Made by a program: the position numbers and the translations under genes. Source: Streptomyces barkulensis (lineage in GTDB: Bacteria; Actinomycetota; Actinomycetes; Streptomycetales; Streptomycetaceae). From it: a stretch of 64,000 bases of DNA. This document shows, piece after piece, positions 38,325-46,250 of this stretch (positions are counted from its first letter, which is position 1; each line of letters opens with the position of its first letter). Where the stretch lies: positions 62,001 to 126,000 of the forward strand of contig NZ_PGSG01000029.1 of NCBI RefSeq assembly GCF_002843305.1. The letters run 5' to 3'. Below the pieces are notes generated by a model. The model had not been told where the DNA came from. It did no database searches and saw only the letters and a program-made list of their open reading frames with translations.

Positions 38325-38881
38325 GCCGCGCCGGCCTGCCCGGACGCGACCCCGTCGAGGTGCTGATCCGCCGCCTCGACCCCGAGGTGCCGCTGCCCGC
38401 CTACGCCCACCCCGGCGACGCCGGCTGTGATCTGGTCACCACCGAGGCGGCCGAACTGGCCCCCGGCGAGAGGGCTGTTCTGCCCACGGGGGTTTCCATC
38501 GCACTGCCCGACGGGTACGCCGCCTTCGTGCATCCGCGCTCCGGTCTGGCGGCCCGCTGCGGGGTCTGCCTCGTGAATGCCCCCGGAACCGTGGATGCCG
38601 GGTACCGTGGGGAGATCAGGGTGATCGTGGCCAACCTGGATCCACGCGAGAGCGTGCGGTTCGAGCGGTTCGACCGCATCGCCCAGCTCGTCGTCCAGCA
38701 AGTCGAGAAGGTGCGCTTCCACGAGGTGGAGGAACTGCCGGGATCGGCGCGAGCGGCGGGGGGCTTCGGCTCCACGGGCGGCCACGCCGCACAGGACGGC
38801 ACCGCACAGGACCACGCTGCACAGCACAACCATTACGCTGCGGTCGCGGCCGACGAGGCTGCCGACCTGAAGGGACAGTGA
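38321..38881 (+). CDS. dut: Deoxyuridine 5'-triphosphate nucleotidohydrolase
   Basis: A 186-aa trimeric dUTPase. Motif 1 is AGCDLVT, motif 2 is HPRSGLAARCGV, motif 3 NAPGTVDAGYRGEI, motif 4 RIAQLVVQQV and motif 5 the C-terminal GGFGSTGG. It hydrolyses dUTP to dUMP and PPi, preventing uracil incorporation and feeding dTMP synthesis. After motif 5 there is an extra tail of about 35 residues, rich in Ala, His, Gln and Asp, beyond the usual length. GTG 38321 overlaps the thioesterase stop. Confidence 0.95.
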   Translation: MSRAGLPGRDPVEVLIRRLDPEVPLPAYAHPGDAGCDLVTTEAAELAPGERAVLPTGVSIALPDGYAAFVHPRSGLAARCGVCLVNAPGTVDAGYRGEIRVIVANLDPRESVRFERFDRIAQLVVQQVEKVRFHEVEELPGSARAAGGFGSTGGHAAQDGTAQDHAAQHNHYAAVAADEAADLKGQ

Positions 38882-38882
38882 C

Positions 38883-39671
38883 GTGTTCGGACGTCGTCGC
38901 AAGAAGAAGGTAGAGCCCGAGGGCGCCTCGGACGAGTTCGAGACGGAACGATCCGACGAGGGCACCGACGCGTCGGACGGGTCCGCCGACGGCACCGGTG
39001 GCGAGCAGACCCGGGTCAAGCTTCCCCCGGCCCCCCGGCCGGACGGCCCCTGGGACGTGAGCGAGCTGCACGCACCGGGCGAGGGCCGGGTCGATCTGGG
39101 CGGCATGTTCGTGCCCGGAGTGCCGGGCATGGAGCTGCGGGTGGAGGTCGCCGGTGACGCCATCGTCGCCGCGACGATCGTGCTCAAGGACAGCGCCGTC
39201 CAGCTCCAGGCGTTCGCCGCCCCCAAGCGCGAGGGCATCTGGGACGAGGTGCGCGAGGAGATCGCCTCGGGCATCACCCAGAAGGGCGGGATCATCGACG
39301 AGGTCGAGGGACCCCTGGGCTGGGAGCTGCGCGCGCAGGTGCCGGTCAGGCTGCCCGACGGCAACAGCGGCATGCAGGTCGTGCGTTTCATCGGCGTGGA
39401 CGGCCCCCGCTGGTTCCTGCGCGGTGTCATCTCCGGCCAGGGCGCGGTGCAGCCGCAGGCCGCCGGACTGCTGGAGCAGATCTTCCGCGACACGGTCGTG
39501 GTGCGCGGGGAATCCCCGATGGCGCCCCGTGACCCGATCGTCCTCAAGCTCCCCGACGACGCGCAGATGGTGCCCGACGGCGTCCAGCAGGAGCAGGCCC
39601 AGGAGGGCTCCCGCTTCGCCGGCGGCATCGACAAGCTCCAGCGCGGCCCGGAGATCACCGAGGTCCGCTGA
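38883..39671 (+). CDS. DUF3710 family protein
   Basis: A 262-aa DUF3710 protein. A basic MFGRRRKKK start and an acidic linker (about 12-45) precede the conserved domain (about 50-235), recognisable from GPWDVSELH, RVDLGGMFVPG, MQVVRFIGVDGPRWFLRGVI and the late PRDPIVLKLPDDAQMVP. The family follows dut in many actinobacteria; its role is unknown. The spacing from dut is 1 bp, so it is co-transcribed. A perfect 24-bp palindrome at 39686-39709 terminates the operon. Confidence 0.88.
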   Translation: MFGRRRKKKVEPEGASDEFETERSDEGTDASDGSADGTGGEQTRVKLPPAPRPDGPWDVSELHAPGEGRVDLGGMFVPGVPGMELRVEVAGDAIVAATIVLKDSAVQLQAFAAPKREGIWDEVREEIASGITQKGGIIDEVEGPLGWELRAQVPVRLPDGNSGMQVVRFIGVDGPRWFLRGVISGQGAVQPQAAGLLEQIFRDTVVVRGESPMAPRDPIVLKLPDDAQMVPDGVQQEQAQEGSRFAGGIDKLQRGPEITEVR

Positions 39672-39685
39672 GCGGGACGCGGGGC

Positions 39686-39709
39686 GCGGGGCTCCCGCGG
39701 GAGCCCCGC
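39686..39709 (+). terminator. Terminator after DUF3710
   Basis: GCGGGGCTCCCG (39686-39697) and CGGGAGCCCCGC (39698-39709) make a perfect 24-bp palindrome 15 bp after the stop. Confidence 0.75.
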
Positions 39710-39826
39710 CGCATCGCCCGTGACGGGTGACGGCCGGCCGCGGGCTCCGGCGCCGGACGGGGTGAACCCCGGCCGGTGCGGCGCTAGGCTCGGCACCGTC
39801 CGGAGCCGTCCGGAAGGGGAGGCCGT

Positions 39827-40537
39827 ATGGGCGCCGTGGTCGACGTCGAGGATCTGTACCACTCCTACGGCCACGCACCCGCCGCGCCGCCCGTACTGCG
39901 CGGCCTGTCGCTCACCGTCCGGCGCGGTGAGCTCGTCGCGGTCACCGGGCGCCCCGGCGCGGGCCGCACGACCCTCCTGGGCCTCGTCGGCGGGCTCGAC
40001 ACCCCCGTCTCGGGCCGGATCACCGTCGACGGGGTGCGGCTGGACGGAATGGGGGAGCAGGAGCGGCTGAGGCTGCGCCGCGACCGCATCGGCATCGTCT
40101 TCCCCTCCCCGGGGCTGCTGCCGGTCCTCACGGTCGCCGAGAACGTCGGTGTTCCGCTGCGGCTGCGCAACATCCCCGCGCGCGAGCGCGACGAGCGGGT
40201 CTCCCGGCTGCTGGCCGAGGCCGGCCTCGCCGAACTGGCCGGGCGGCGGCCCGACGAGATCGACGGTGCCCGGCGCCAGCGCGTCGCCGTCGCCCGCGCG
40301 CTGGCCATCCGGCCGGCGCTGCTGGTCGCCGACGAACCCACCGCACTGCTCGGCCCCGGCGACGTGGCCGGGGTGCTGGAGCTGCTGTACACCGCCGTCC
40401 GCGCCCGCGGGACCACCGCGCTGGTCGCCACCCGCGAGCCCTGGCTGCTGTCCCGCTGCGACCGCGTCCTGGAACTGCGCGACGGACGGCTGAGCGAGGC
40501 CGGCCCGGAACTGCGTCCACTGCCGGCCCGGCCCTGA
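39827..40537 (+). CDS. Orphan ABC-transporter ATPase-like protein with degenerate motifs
   Basis: A 236-aa protein with the fold and order of LolD/MacB-type ABC ATPases, but nearly every catalytic motif is altered. Walker A is GRPGAGRTT (41-49), with arginine 47 in place of lysine. The Q-loop reads VFPSPGLLP without glutamine, the signature LSGGQ is replaced by IDGAR, and the switch histidine is absent (ATREPWLL). Walker B (LLVADEPTA) is kept. No permease gene is adjacent. TAGGCT (39785-39790) and GGGGAGG provide promoter and ribosome site, so it looks expressed. It may bind nucleotide without efficient hydrolysis, acting as a regulator; sequence drift toward loss is the alternative. Confidence 0.8.
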   Translation: MGAVVDVEDLYHSYGHAPAAPPVLRGLSLTVRRGELVAVTGRPGAGRTTLLGLVGGLDTPVSGRITVDGVRLDGMGEQERLRLRRDRIGIVFPSPGLLPVLTVAENVGVPLRLRNIPARERDERVSRLLAEAGLAELAGRRPDEIDGARRQRVAVARALAIRPALLVADEPTALLGPGDVAGVLELLYTAVRARGTTALVATREPWLLSRCDRVLELRDGRLSEAGPELRPLPARP

Positions 40538-40680
40538 ACCGCGAGCCGTGAGCCCGGTGCGCGTCGCGGAGCGCCGGGTCCGCCGGGGGCTCGGAAGACG
40601 CCGGGGAACCGGGGAAGGAGCCTTCGGTCACATCCGGTTCCGGGGCCCTCCGGGGCATTACGGGGGGTGACGGGCGCGGG

Positions 40681-40686
40681 TAGGCT
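40681..40686 (+). promoter_or_regulatory. TAGGCT -10 box, leaderless start
   Basis: TAGGCT ends 6 nt before the ATG at 40693; TTACGG (40658-40663) lies 17 bp upstream as a weak -35. A leaderless transcript for the OB-fold/DUF3159 pair is likely. Confidence 0.5.
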
Positions 40687-40692
40687 GGCCGT

Positions 40693-41100
40693 ATGAGTGG
40701 CGTTACCCGACTCGAGAGGGGCGGCCGGCTGCGGCGCCTCCTCGGGCGTCTGGCCTCCTCCCAGGAGGATCTGCTCTCCGCCGAACTCCGGCAGGACACC
40801 GAGGAGAGCGGCTGCACCCGCATCTGCGACTGCGGCGACCGGCAGATCGTCACGGTCACCGGTACGCTGCGCACGGTGACGCAGCGCCCCAGGGCGGGCG
40901 TGCCCGCGCTGGAGGCGGAGCTGTTCGACGGGTCCGCCCCGCTGGACGTCGTCTGGCTCGGCCGCCGGTCCATCGCGGGCATAGAACCGGGCCGCAGGCT
41001 GATCGCCCACGGGCGGATCGCGATGAACCGCGGCCGCCCGGTGCTGTTCAACCCCAAGTACGAGCTGCGACCCATCGGACAGGACAGCGGACAGGAGTAG
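40693..41100 (+). CDS. OB-fold nucleic-acid-binding domain protein
   Basis: A 135-aa protein. Residues about 48-128 read as an OB-fold of the tRNA-anticodon/RecG-wedge type: IVTVTGTLRTVTQRP, ALEAELFDGSAPLDVVWLGRRSI and LIAHGRIAMNRGRPVLFNPKYEL. The N-terminus is helical, with CTRICDCG before the fold. It probably binds single-stranded nucleic acid. The pairing with a DUF3159 membrane protein 3 bp downstream, and with TrkA genes beyond, is conserved in actinobacteria, but the joint role is unknown. Confidence 0.82.
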   Translation: MSGVTRLERGGRLRRLLGRLASSQEDLLSAELRQDTEESGCTRICDCGDRQIVTVTGTLRTVTQRPRAGVPALEAELFDGSAPLDVVWLGRRSIAGIEPGRRLIAHGRIAMNRGRPVLFNPKYELRPIGQDSGQE

Positions 41101-41103
41101 CGG

Positions 41104-41889
41104 GTGACCTCTCTCGACAAGCCGGCCGCCGGCGTGGACGGGCCCGGGGCCGGAGCCGAGGCCGAGGCCGGCGCGCCCGGTCCGACGGTCACGGACAAGG
41201 CGCTGATGGAGGCGTTCGGCGGAGTACGGGGCATGGTGGACACCACCGTGCCCGGACTGGTCTTCGTGCTGGTCTACACGATCAGGCGCGACATCCACCT
41301 CGCGGCCGTCGCCGCCCTGGGCCTGAGCGTCCTGCTCGCGCTGGCCCGTCTGGTGCAGCGCGAGACCCTCAAGCACGCCTTCAGCGGCGTCTTCGGGGTC
41401 GGGATCGGCGCGGTCTTCGCGATGATGTCGGGCGACGCCAAGAACTTCTACCTGCCGGGCATGCTCTACACCCTGGGGCTGGCGGTCGCGTACTGCCTGT
41501 CGGCGATGGTGCGCTTCCCGCTGATCGGGGTGCTGCTCGGGCCGCTGATGCGCGAGAACCTCTCCTGGCGCACCCGCAACCCCGGCCGCCTGGCGGCCTA
41601 CACCAAGGCGACCTGGGCCTGGGGCATCGTCCTGCTGGCCAAGTCGGCCATCCTCTTCCCGATCTACTTCTGGGGCGACGCCACCCAGCTCGGCTGGGTG
41701 AAGGTGGCGCTCGGCATCCCGCCGCTGCTGCTGTGCGTCTACCTGACCTACGTCTTCCTGGCCAAGGCCCCGCCGCCGATCGACGTGATCGCCGAGATGG
41801 AGGCGGAGGAGGCCGCGGAGGCGGAGAGGAAGAAGGAGCGGGACGGGGAGCGCGAGCGCGTGGCGGGCGAGACGCGGACGGACTCCTGA
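41104..41889 (+). CDS. DUF3159 family integral membrane protein
   Basis: A 261-aa protein with about five to six membrane helices between residues 45 and 225 (for example VPGLVFVLVYTI, LAAVAALGLSVLLALARLV, GVFGVGIGAVFAMM, YTLGLAVAYCLSAMV, LLLCVYLTYVFLA) and a charged Glu/Lys/Arg C-terminal tail. DUF3159 proteins are actinobacterial and uncharacterised. GTG 41104 overlaps the ribosome site in the end of the OB-fold gene (GGACAGGAG), indicating one transcript. A large hairpin follows at 41931-41978. Confidence 0.88.
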   Translation: MTSLDKPAAGVDGPGAGAEAEAGAPGPTVTDKALMEAFGGVRGMVDTTVPGLVFVLVYTIRRDIHLAAVAALGLSVLLALARLVQRETLKHAFSGVFGVGIGAVFAMMSGDAKNFYLPGMLYTLGLAVAYCLSAMVRFPLIGVLLGPLMRENLSWRTRNPGRLAAYTKATWAWGIVLLAKSAILFPIYFWGDATQLGWVKVALGIPPLLLCVYLTYVFLAKAPPPIDVIAEMEAEEAAEAERKKERDGERERVAGETRTDS

Positions 41890-41930
41890 CCCCCGGCCCC
41901 TCACGGCCCCGCGGCGGCCGTACGGCACAC

Positions 41931-41978
41931 GCAGAGGGCGGCGGCCCCGGCCGGCCGGCCGGGGCCGCCGCCCTCTGC
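41931..41978. terminator. Bidirectional terminator between DUF3159 and TrkA genes
   Basis: GCAGAGGGCGGCGGCCCCGG (41931-41950) and its exact complement (41959-41978) form a 20-bp stem around the self-complementary CCGGCCGG. Confidence 0.9.
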
Positions 41979-41994
41979 CACGTGGAGCCCGCCG

Positions 41995-42678
41995 CTACCG
42001 GGAGTCCTCCTCCGGCTCCCGGCGCACCGACAGCAGTTCCTCCAACTGCTCCTCGCGGGACTGGGCGGCGACGAACAGCAGCTCGTCGCCCGGTTCCAGG
42101 GAGTCCTCGGGGCCCGGGGTGAGGACCCTGCTGCCGCGGATTATCGTCACCAGCGCGGTGTCCTCGGGCCACCGCACCTCGCCCACCCGTGTGCCGGCCA
42201 GCGCCGACTCGGGGGGCAGGGTCAGCTCGACCAGGTTGGCGTCGCCCTGGCTGAAGCGCAGCAGCCGCACCAGATCGCCGACGCTGACGGCCTCCTCGAC
42301 CAGCGCGGACATCAGCCGCGGGGTCGAGACGGCCACGTCGATGCCCCAGGACTCGTTGAACAGCCACTCGTTCTTGGGGTGGTTCACCCGTGCCACGACC
42401 CTCGGTACGGCGTACTCCGTCTTGGCCAGCAGGGAGACCACGAGGTTGACCTTGTCGTCGCCGGTCGCGGCGATCACGACGTTGCAGCGCTGGAGCGCGG
42501 CCTCGTCCAGCGAGGTGATCTCGCAGGCGTCGGCCAGCAGCCACTCGGCCTGCGGCACCTGCTCCACCGAGATGGCGCCGGGCGCCTTGTCGATCAGCAG
42601 TACCTCGTGGCCGTTCTCCAGCAGTTCCCCGGCGATGGAACGGCCCACCGCGCCGGCTCCGGCGATCGCGACCCTCAT
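41995..42678 (-). CDS. TrkA/KtrA-type potassium-channel regulatory subunit (second of a pair)
   Basis: A 227-aa RCK protein. The Rossmann NAD-binding fold begins MRVAIAGAGAVGRSIAGELL (1-20), with the acidic LLIDK end of beta-2. The C-terminal RCK_C domain (about 140-215) may bind c-di-AMP in related proteins. It overlaps the upstream TrkA gene by 4 bp (ATGA), so the two are coupled, like the CeoB/CeoC pair of mycobacteria. They regulate potassium uptake from the cytoplasmic face of the membrane. A KimA-like transporter gene lies about 5 kb away. Confidence 0.9.
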   Translation of the reverse strand: MRVAIAGAGAVGRSIAGELLENGHEVLLIDKAPGAISVEQVPQAEWLLADACEITSLDEAALQRCNVVIAATGDDKVNLVVSLLAKTEYAVPRVVARVNHPKNEWLFNESWGIDVAVSTPRLMSALVEEAVSVGDLVRLLRFSQGDANLVELTLPPESALAGTRVGEVRWPEDTALVTIIRGSRVLTPGPEDSLEPGDELLFVAAQSREEQLEELLSVRREPEEDSR

Positions 42679-43343
42679 CGGACCTCCCCCTCGGGGCCGC
42701 GGGAGAACGCCGCCTCCACGTCGCCGACCCGGTCGCAGCGCATCATCACATGCACCAGATCGCCCTCCTGGATCACCGTGTCGGAGGTGGGCAGCATCGC
42801 CTCGCCCAGCCTGGTGATGAAGGCGACCCGGGTGCCCGTCTCCTGCTGGAGGCGGCTCACCCGGTGCCCGACCCAGGCGGTGGAGGCGTGCACCTCGGCG
42901 AGCTGGACGCCTCCGGTCGGGTCCAGCCACAGCGGCTCCGCCCCCGAGGGCAGGAGCCGCCGCAGCATCTGGTCGGCAGTCCAGCGGACCGTGGCGACGG
43001 TCGGGATCCCCAGCCGCTGGTAGACCTCGGCGCGGCGGGGGTCGTAGATGCGGGCGGCGACGTTCTCCACGCCGAACATCTCGCGCGCCACGCGGGCGGC
43101 GATGATGTTGGAGTTGTCGCCGCTGCTGACGGCGGCGAACGCCCCGGCCTCCTCTATCCCCGCCTCGCGCAGGGTGTCGCGGTCGAAGCCGATCCCCTCC
43201 ACCCGGCGTCCGCCGAAGGACGAGCCCAGTCGGCGGAAGGCCGCCTCGTCCCGGTCGATGATCGCAACCGTGTGACCCCGCTGCTCCAGGGTCCGGGCGA
43301 GCGCGGCGCCCACGCGCCCGCACCCCATGATGACGATGTGCAT
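42675..43343 (-). CDS. TrkA/KtrA-type potassium-channel regulatory subunit (first of a pair)
   Basis: A 222-aa RCK protein starting MHIVIMGCGRVGAALARTLE, with the GxGxxG nucleotide-binding loop and AIIDRD. The C-terminal RCK_C part (about 135-210) has GHRVSRLQQETGTRVAFITR. It is translated first and coupled to the second TrkA gene. In many actinobacteria this pair is divergent from an APC-family potassium transporter; here an MMPL/MarR/SDR cassette lies between them, suggesting an insertion or a lineage difference. Confidence 0.9.
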   Translation of the reverse strand: MHIVIMGCGRVGAALARTLEQRGHTVAIIDRDEAAFRRLGSSFGGRRVEGIGFDRDTLREAGIEEAGAFAAVSSGDNSNIIAARVAREMFGVENVAARIYDPRRAEVYQRLGIPTVATVRWTADQMLRRLLPSGAEPLWLDPTGGVQLAEVHASTAWVGHRVSRLQQETGTRVAFITRLGEAMLPTSDTVIQEGDLVHVMMRCDRVGDVEAAFSRGPEGEVR

Positions 43344-43451
43344 GAGGCCGCTACCCCGTGCCTTCCTGTGCCGTGACGACCCGGGCCCGCATCGTGCGTC
43401 GTCCTTCCCGCCCCGACCGGGGCACCTGCCGATCTGTCCTGCGCCGTAACG

Positions 43452-45599
43452 CTACCCGGCATCCGGCGCGGGGCGCCCCTCCCGGTCCCCTCCGGGTCGT
43501 GTCCCCGTCTCCTCGCCGCGGCGGCCCAGCGCGCTGGGCCACCACACGGCCGGTCCGATGTCCCTGGCGAGGGCCGGGACGAGCAGGGAGCGCACGAGGA
43601 CGGTGTCCATGAGCACGCCGAAGGCGACGATGAAGGCGATCTGCACCAGGAAGGACAGCGGGATCACCACCAGCGCCGCGAAGGTGGCGGCCAGCACCAC
43701 CCCGGCCGAGGTGATCACACCTCCGGTGGCGGTCAGGCCCTTGAGCACGCCCATCCGGTTGCCGTGCAGCAGGGTCTCCTCGCGGACCCGGGTCATCAGG
43801 AAGATGTTGTAGTCCACCCCGAGGGCGACCAGGAACACGAATCCGTACAGCGGGATGGAGGGATCGGTGCCGCTGTAGCCGAGGAGGTGTTCGAAGACCA
43901 GGGCGGCGATGCCCAGGGTGGCCAGGAAGTTCAGGGCCACGGTCGCCACCAGCAGCACGGGCATCACCACCGACCGCAGCAGTCCGATCAGGATCACCAG
44001 GATGATCACCAGGACGACGGGGATGATCAGCGCGCGGTCCTCGCGGGCGGTCTCACGGGTGTCGAGCTGCTGTGCGGTGTAGCCGCCGACCAGGGCGTCG
44101 GCGCCGTCCACGGCGTGCACCCGCTCCCGCAGCCGCTCGACGGTGTTCAGGGCCGCGTCGGAGTCGGCCCCGGCCGACAGGGTGGCCTGGACGCTCACCC
44201 GGCCGTCGACGACCAGCGGCTCGCCTCCGCCGGGGCGGCCCGAGGAGGTGACCGGGGCGGCCGAGACCACGCCCTCGGTGTCCTGCGCGGCGGCGGTGAC
44301 CTCCCGCACCCGGTCGGCGTCCGCGATGATCACGGCGGGGTTGCCGGAACCGCCGGGGAAGTGCTCGTCGAGCTTCTCCTGGGCGGTGACGGACTGGGCC
44401 CCGCCGACGAAGATCTCCTTGGTCGGCACGCCGGTGGACGACAGGGTCGGGAAGAAGGCGGCGGCGATCGCCAGGCCCGCCAGCGACACCGCCCACACCC
44501 GGCGCGGGGAGCGGTCCACCAGGGCCGCCACCCGGCCCCACACGCCCCGGGCGGCGGACGGGTCGGACGGGTCCGCGGGCGGCTTGGGCCGGGCGGGCCA
44601 GTACGCGGACCGGCCGAGCACCGCCAGCACCGCGGGCAGGAAGGTCAGGGCGCTGAGCATCGCGCAGGCGATGCCGATGGCGCCGACCGGGCCCAGGGCC
44701 TGGTTGTTGCGCAGATCGCTCAGCAGCAGGGCCAGCAGGCCCAGGGCGACGGTGGAGCCGCTGGCGACGATGGCCCCCAGGGAGCGGCGCAGCGCGGTCC
44801 GCGCGGCGCCCAGGCGGTCGCCGCGGTGGGCGAGCTCCTCGCGGAAGCGGGCCGACAGCAGCAGCCCGTAGTCGGTGGCGGCGCCGATGACCAGGATGAA
44901 CAGGATGCCCTGCACCTGGCCGTCCACCCGTACGACGTCCCGTTCGGCCAGGAAGTAGACGATCGCGGTGGCCAGCGCGAGGGCGAAGACCGAGCCGAGG
45001 ATGATCGCCAGTGGCAGCAGCAGACTGCGGTAGACCAGCAGCAGGATCAGCAGCACCACGCCGAGCGCCACGCCCAGCAGCAGTCCGTCGATCCCGGCGA
45101 ACGCCTCGGACAGGTCGGCCTGGGTGGCGGCCGGGCCCGCGACGTAGGCCTCGGTGCCCTCCACCTGCCCGGCGGTCTCCAGGATGGTGTCGACGACGTC
45201 GCCCATCTCCTCGTCGAGGTCGGAGGAGAGCGGGAGGACGGCCTGCAGAGCCTCGCCGTCCTCCGACGGCTGCACGGGGGAGGGGCGGCCGGCGACGCCG
45301 GGGGCCTGGGCCAGTTCGGTCAGCGCCTGCTCGGCCCGCTGCCGCTGGCCGGCGTCGATGCCGCCCTCGTCGGCCTCCCAGACGACGATGGCGGGCACGG
45401 TCTCGGAGGTCTGGAAGTCCTTCTGCGCCTCGATCACCCTGGTCGACTCGGCGCTCTCGGGGAGGAAGGAGGCCTGGTCGTTGGTCGAGACCTCGCTGAT
45501 CTTCCCGGCGTACGGGCCGAAGGCGCCGCCGACCGCCAGCCAGACGACGATCAGTGCGGCGGGCACCAGCCACCTGAGGACACGCGGTGTGGGTTTCAT
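43452..45599 (-). CDS. MMPL/RND-family membrane exporter
   Basis: A 715-aa transporter with 11-12 membrane helices in two halves. Each half has a large periplasmic-type loop after its first helix (loop 1 about 40-185, loop 2 about 400-540). The second half carries FVFLVALGVDYNIFLMTRVREE, the MMPL-type GxDY proton-relay motif, and the first half has VIGAATDYGLLLSARFREEL. It should export lipophilic molecules or drugs using the proton gradient. ATG 45599 has GGGGAG upstream. It is divergent from a MarR gene 97 bp away, whose product probably controls it. Confidence 0.92.
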   Translation of the reverse strand: MKPTPRVLRWLVPAALIVVWLAVGGAFGPYAGKISEVSTNDQASFLPESAESTRVIEAQKDFQTSETVPAIVVWEADEGGIDAGQRQRAEQALTELAQAPGVAGRPSPVQPSEDGEALQAVLPLSSDLDEEMGDVVDTILETAGQVEGTEAYVAGPAATQADLSEAFAGIDGLLLGVALGVVLLILLLVYRSLLLPLAIILGSVFALALATAIVYFLAERDVVRVDGQVQGILFILVIGAATDYGLLLSARFREELAHRGDRLGAARTALRRSLGAIVASGSTVALGLLALLLSDLRNNQALGPVGAIGIACAMLSALTFLPAVLAVLGRSAYWPARPKPPADPSDPSAARGVWGRVAALVDRSPRRVWAVSLAGLAIAAAFFPTLSSTGVPTKEIFVGGAQSVTAQEKLDEHFPGGSGNPAVIIADADRVREVTAAAQDTEGVVSAAPVTSSGRPGGGEPLVVDGRVSVQATLSAGADSDAALNTVERLRERVHAVDGADALVGGYTAQQLDTRETAREDRALIIPVVLVIILVILIGLLRSVVMPVLLVATVALNFLATLGIAALVFEHLLGYSGTDPSIPLYGFVFLVALGVDYNIFLMTRVREETLLHGNRMGVLKGLTATGGVITSAGVVLAATFAALVVIPLSFLVQIAFIVAFGVLMDTVLVRSLLVPALARDIGPAVWWPSALGRRGEETGTRPGGDREGRPAPDAG

Positions 45600-45695
45600 G
45601 GACTCCCCTGAACCGAAGGACGTGGGCACCGCCTGCGCGGGCATAAATCTTTTTCGTTGAGAAACTTGACGATCGAGACTGTATATCGTGGAGGA
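45600..45695. promoter_or_regulatory. Divergent mmpL/marR promoter with candidate MarR operator
   Basis: This 96-bp AT-richer gap holds GTTGAG-AAA-CTTGAC (about 45655-45669), an imperfect palindrome with 4 of 6 arm matches. A shared operator controlling both genes is typical of MarR-exporter pairs. The -10/-35 boxes are not clear. Confidence 0.4.
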
Positions 45696-46250
45696 GTGCG
45701 CGACTCAGACGACCCCACCGGCAAACCGGCCGGCGAACCCGCCGGCGCCTCCACCGAGCCCCCCGCCGGCCCCGACGGCGGTCCGACCGGGCTCCAGGCG
45801 TTCGCCGTGCTGCTCCGGCGCATGAACGGCGAGTTCAGCCGCATGGCGCACGACTTCGCCCAGTCCCACGGCCTGCACCCCACCGACGTCCAGGCCCTGG
45901 TGGAGATCCTGGACGGCGAGCGGGACGGGCCCGTCACCCCCGGACTGCTGCGCGAACGCCTCCAGCTCACCTCGGGCGCGGTCACCGCCTGCCTGGACCG
46001 CCTGGAGCGCGCGGGCCACATCCGGCGCACCCGGGACTCGGCCGACCGCAGAATCGTCCACCTCCACTACGCCCCCCGGGGCCGGGAGGTGGCCCGCGAG
46101 TACTTCCGTCCCCTCGCGCGTGCCACCGACACCGTGCGGCAGCGCTTCAGCGACGCGGAACTCCGCGCCGTCGTGCGCTTCCTGGCAGCCATGAACGAGG
46201 AGCTGGCCGCGCTGCGCCACCGCCCGGACGGGGGCCCGCCCCGGAGGTGA
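45696..46250 (+). CDS. MarR-family transcriptional regulator
   Basis: A 184-aa protein. After a low-complexity Pro/Gly/Ala leader (about 1-33) the winged-helix domain (about 35-160) has HGLHPTDVQALVEIL, the recognition part LQLTSGAVTACLDRLERAGHI and the wing RRTRDSADRRIVHLHYAPRG. GTG 45696 comes directly after GGAGGA; the upstream TTG 45657 is an alternative with poorer context. Divergent orientation suggests repression of the MMPL exporter and of itself. The 3' end overlaps the convergent SDR gene by 104 bp. Confidence 0.87.
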   Translation: MRDSDDPTGKPAGEPAGASTEPPAGPDGGPTGLQAFAVLLRRMNGEFSRMAHDFAQSHGLHPTDVQALVEILDGERDGPVTPGLLRERLQLTSGAVTACLDRLERAGHIRRTRDSADRRIVHLHYAPRGREVAREYFRPLARATDTVRQRFSDAELRAVVRFLAAMNEELAALRHRPDGGPPRR

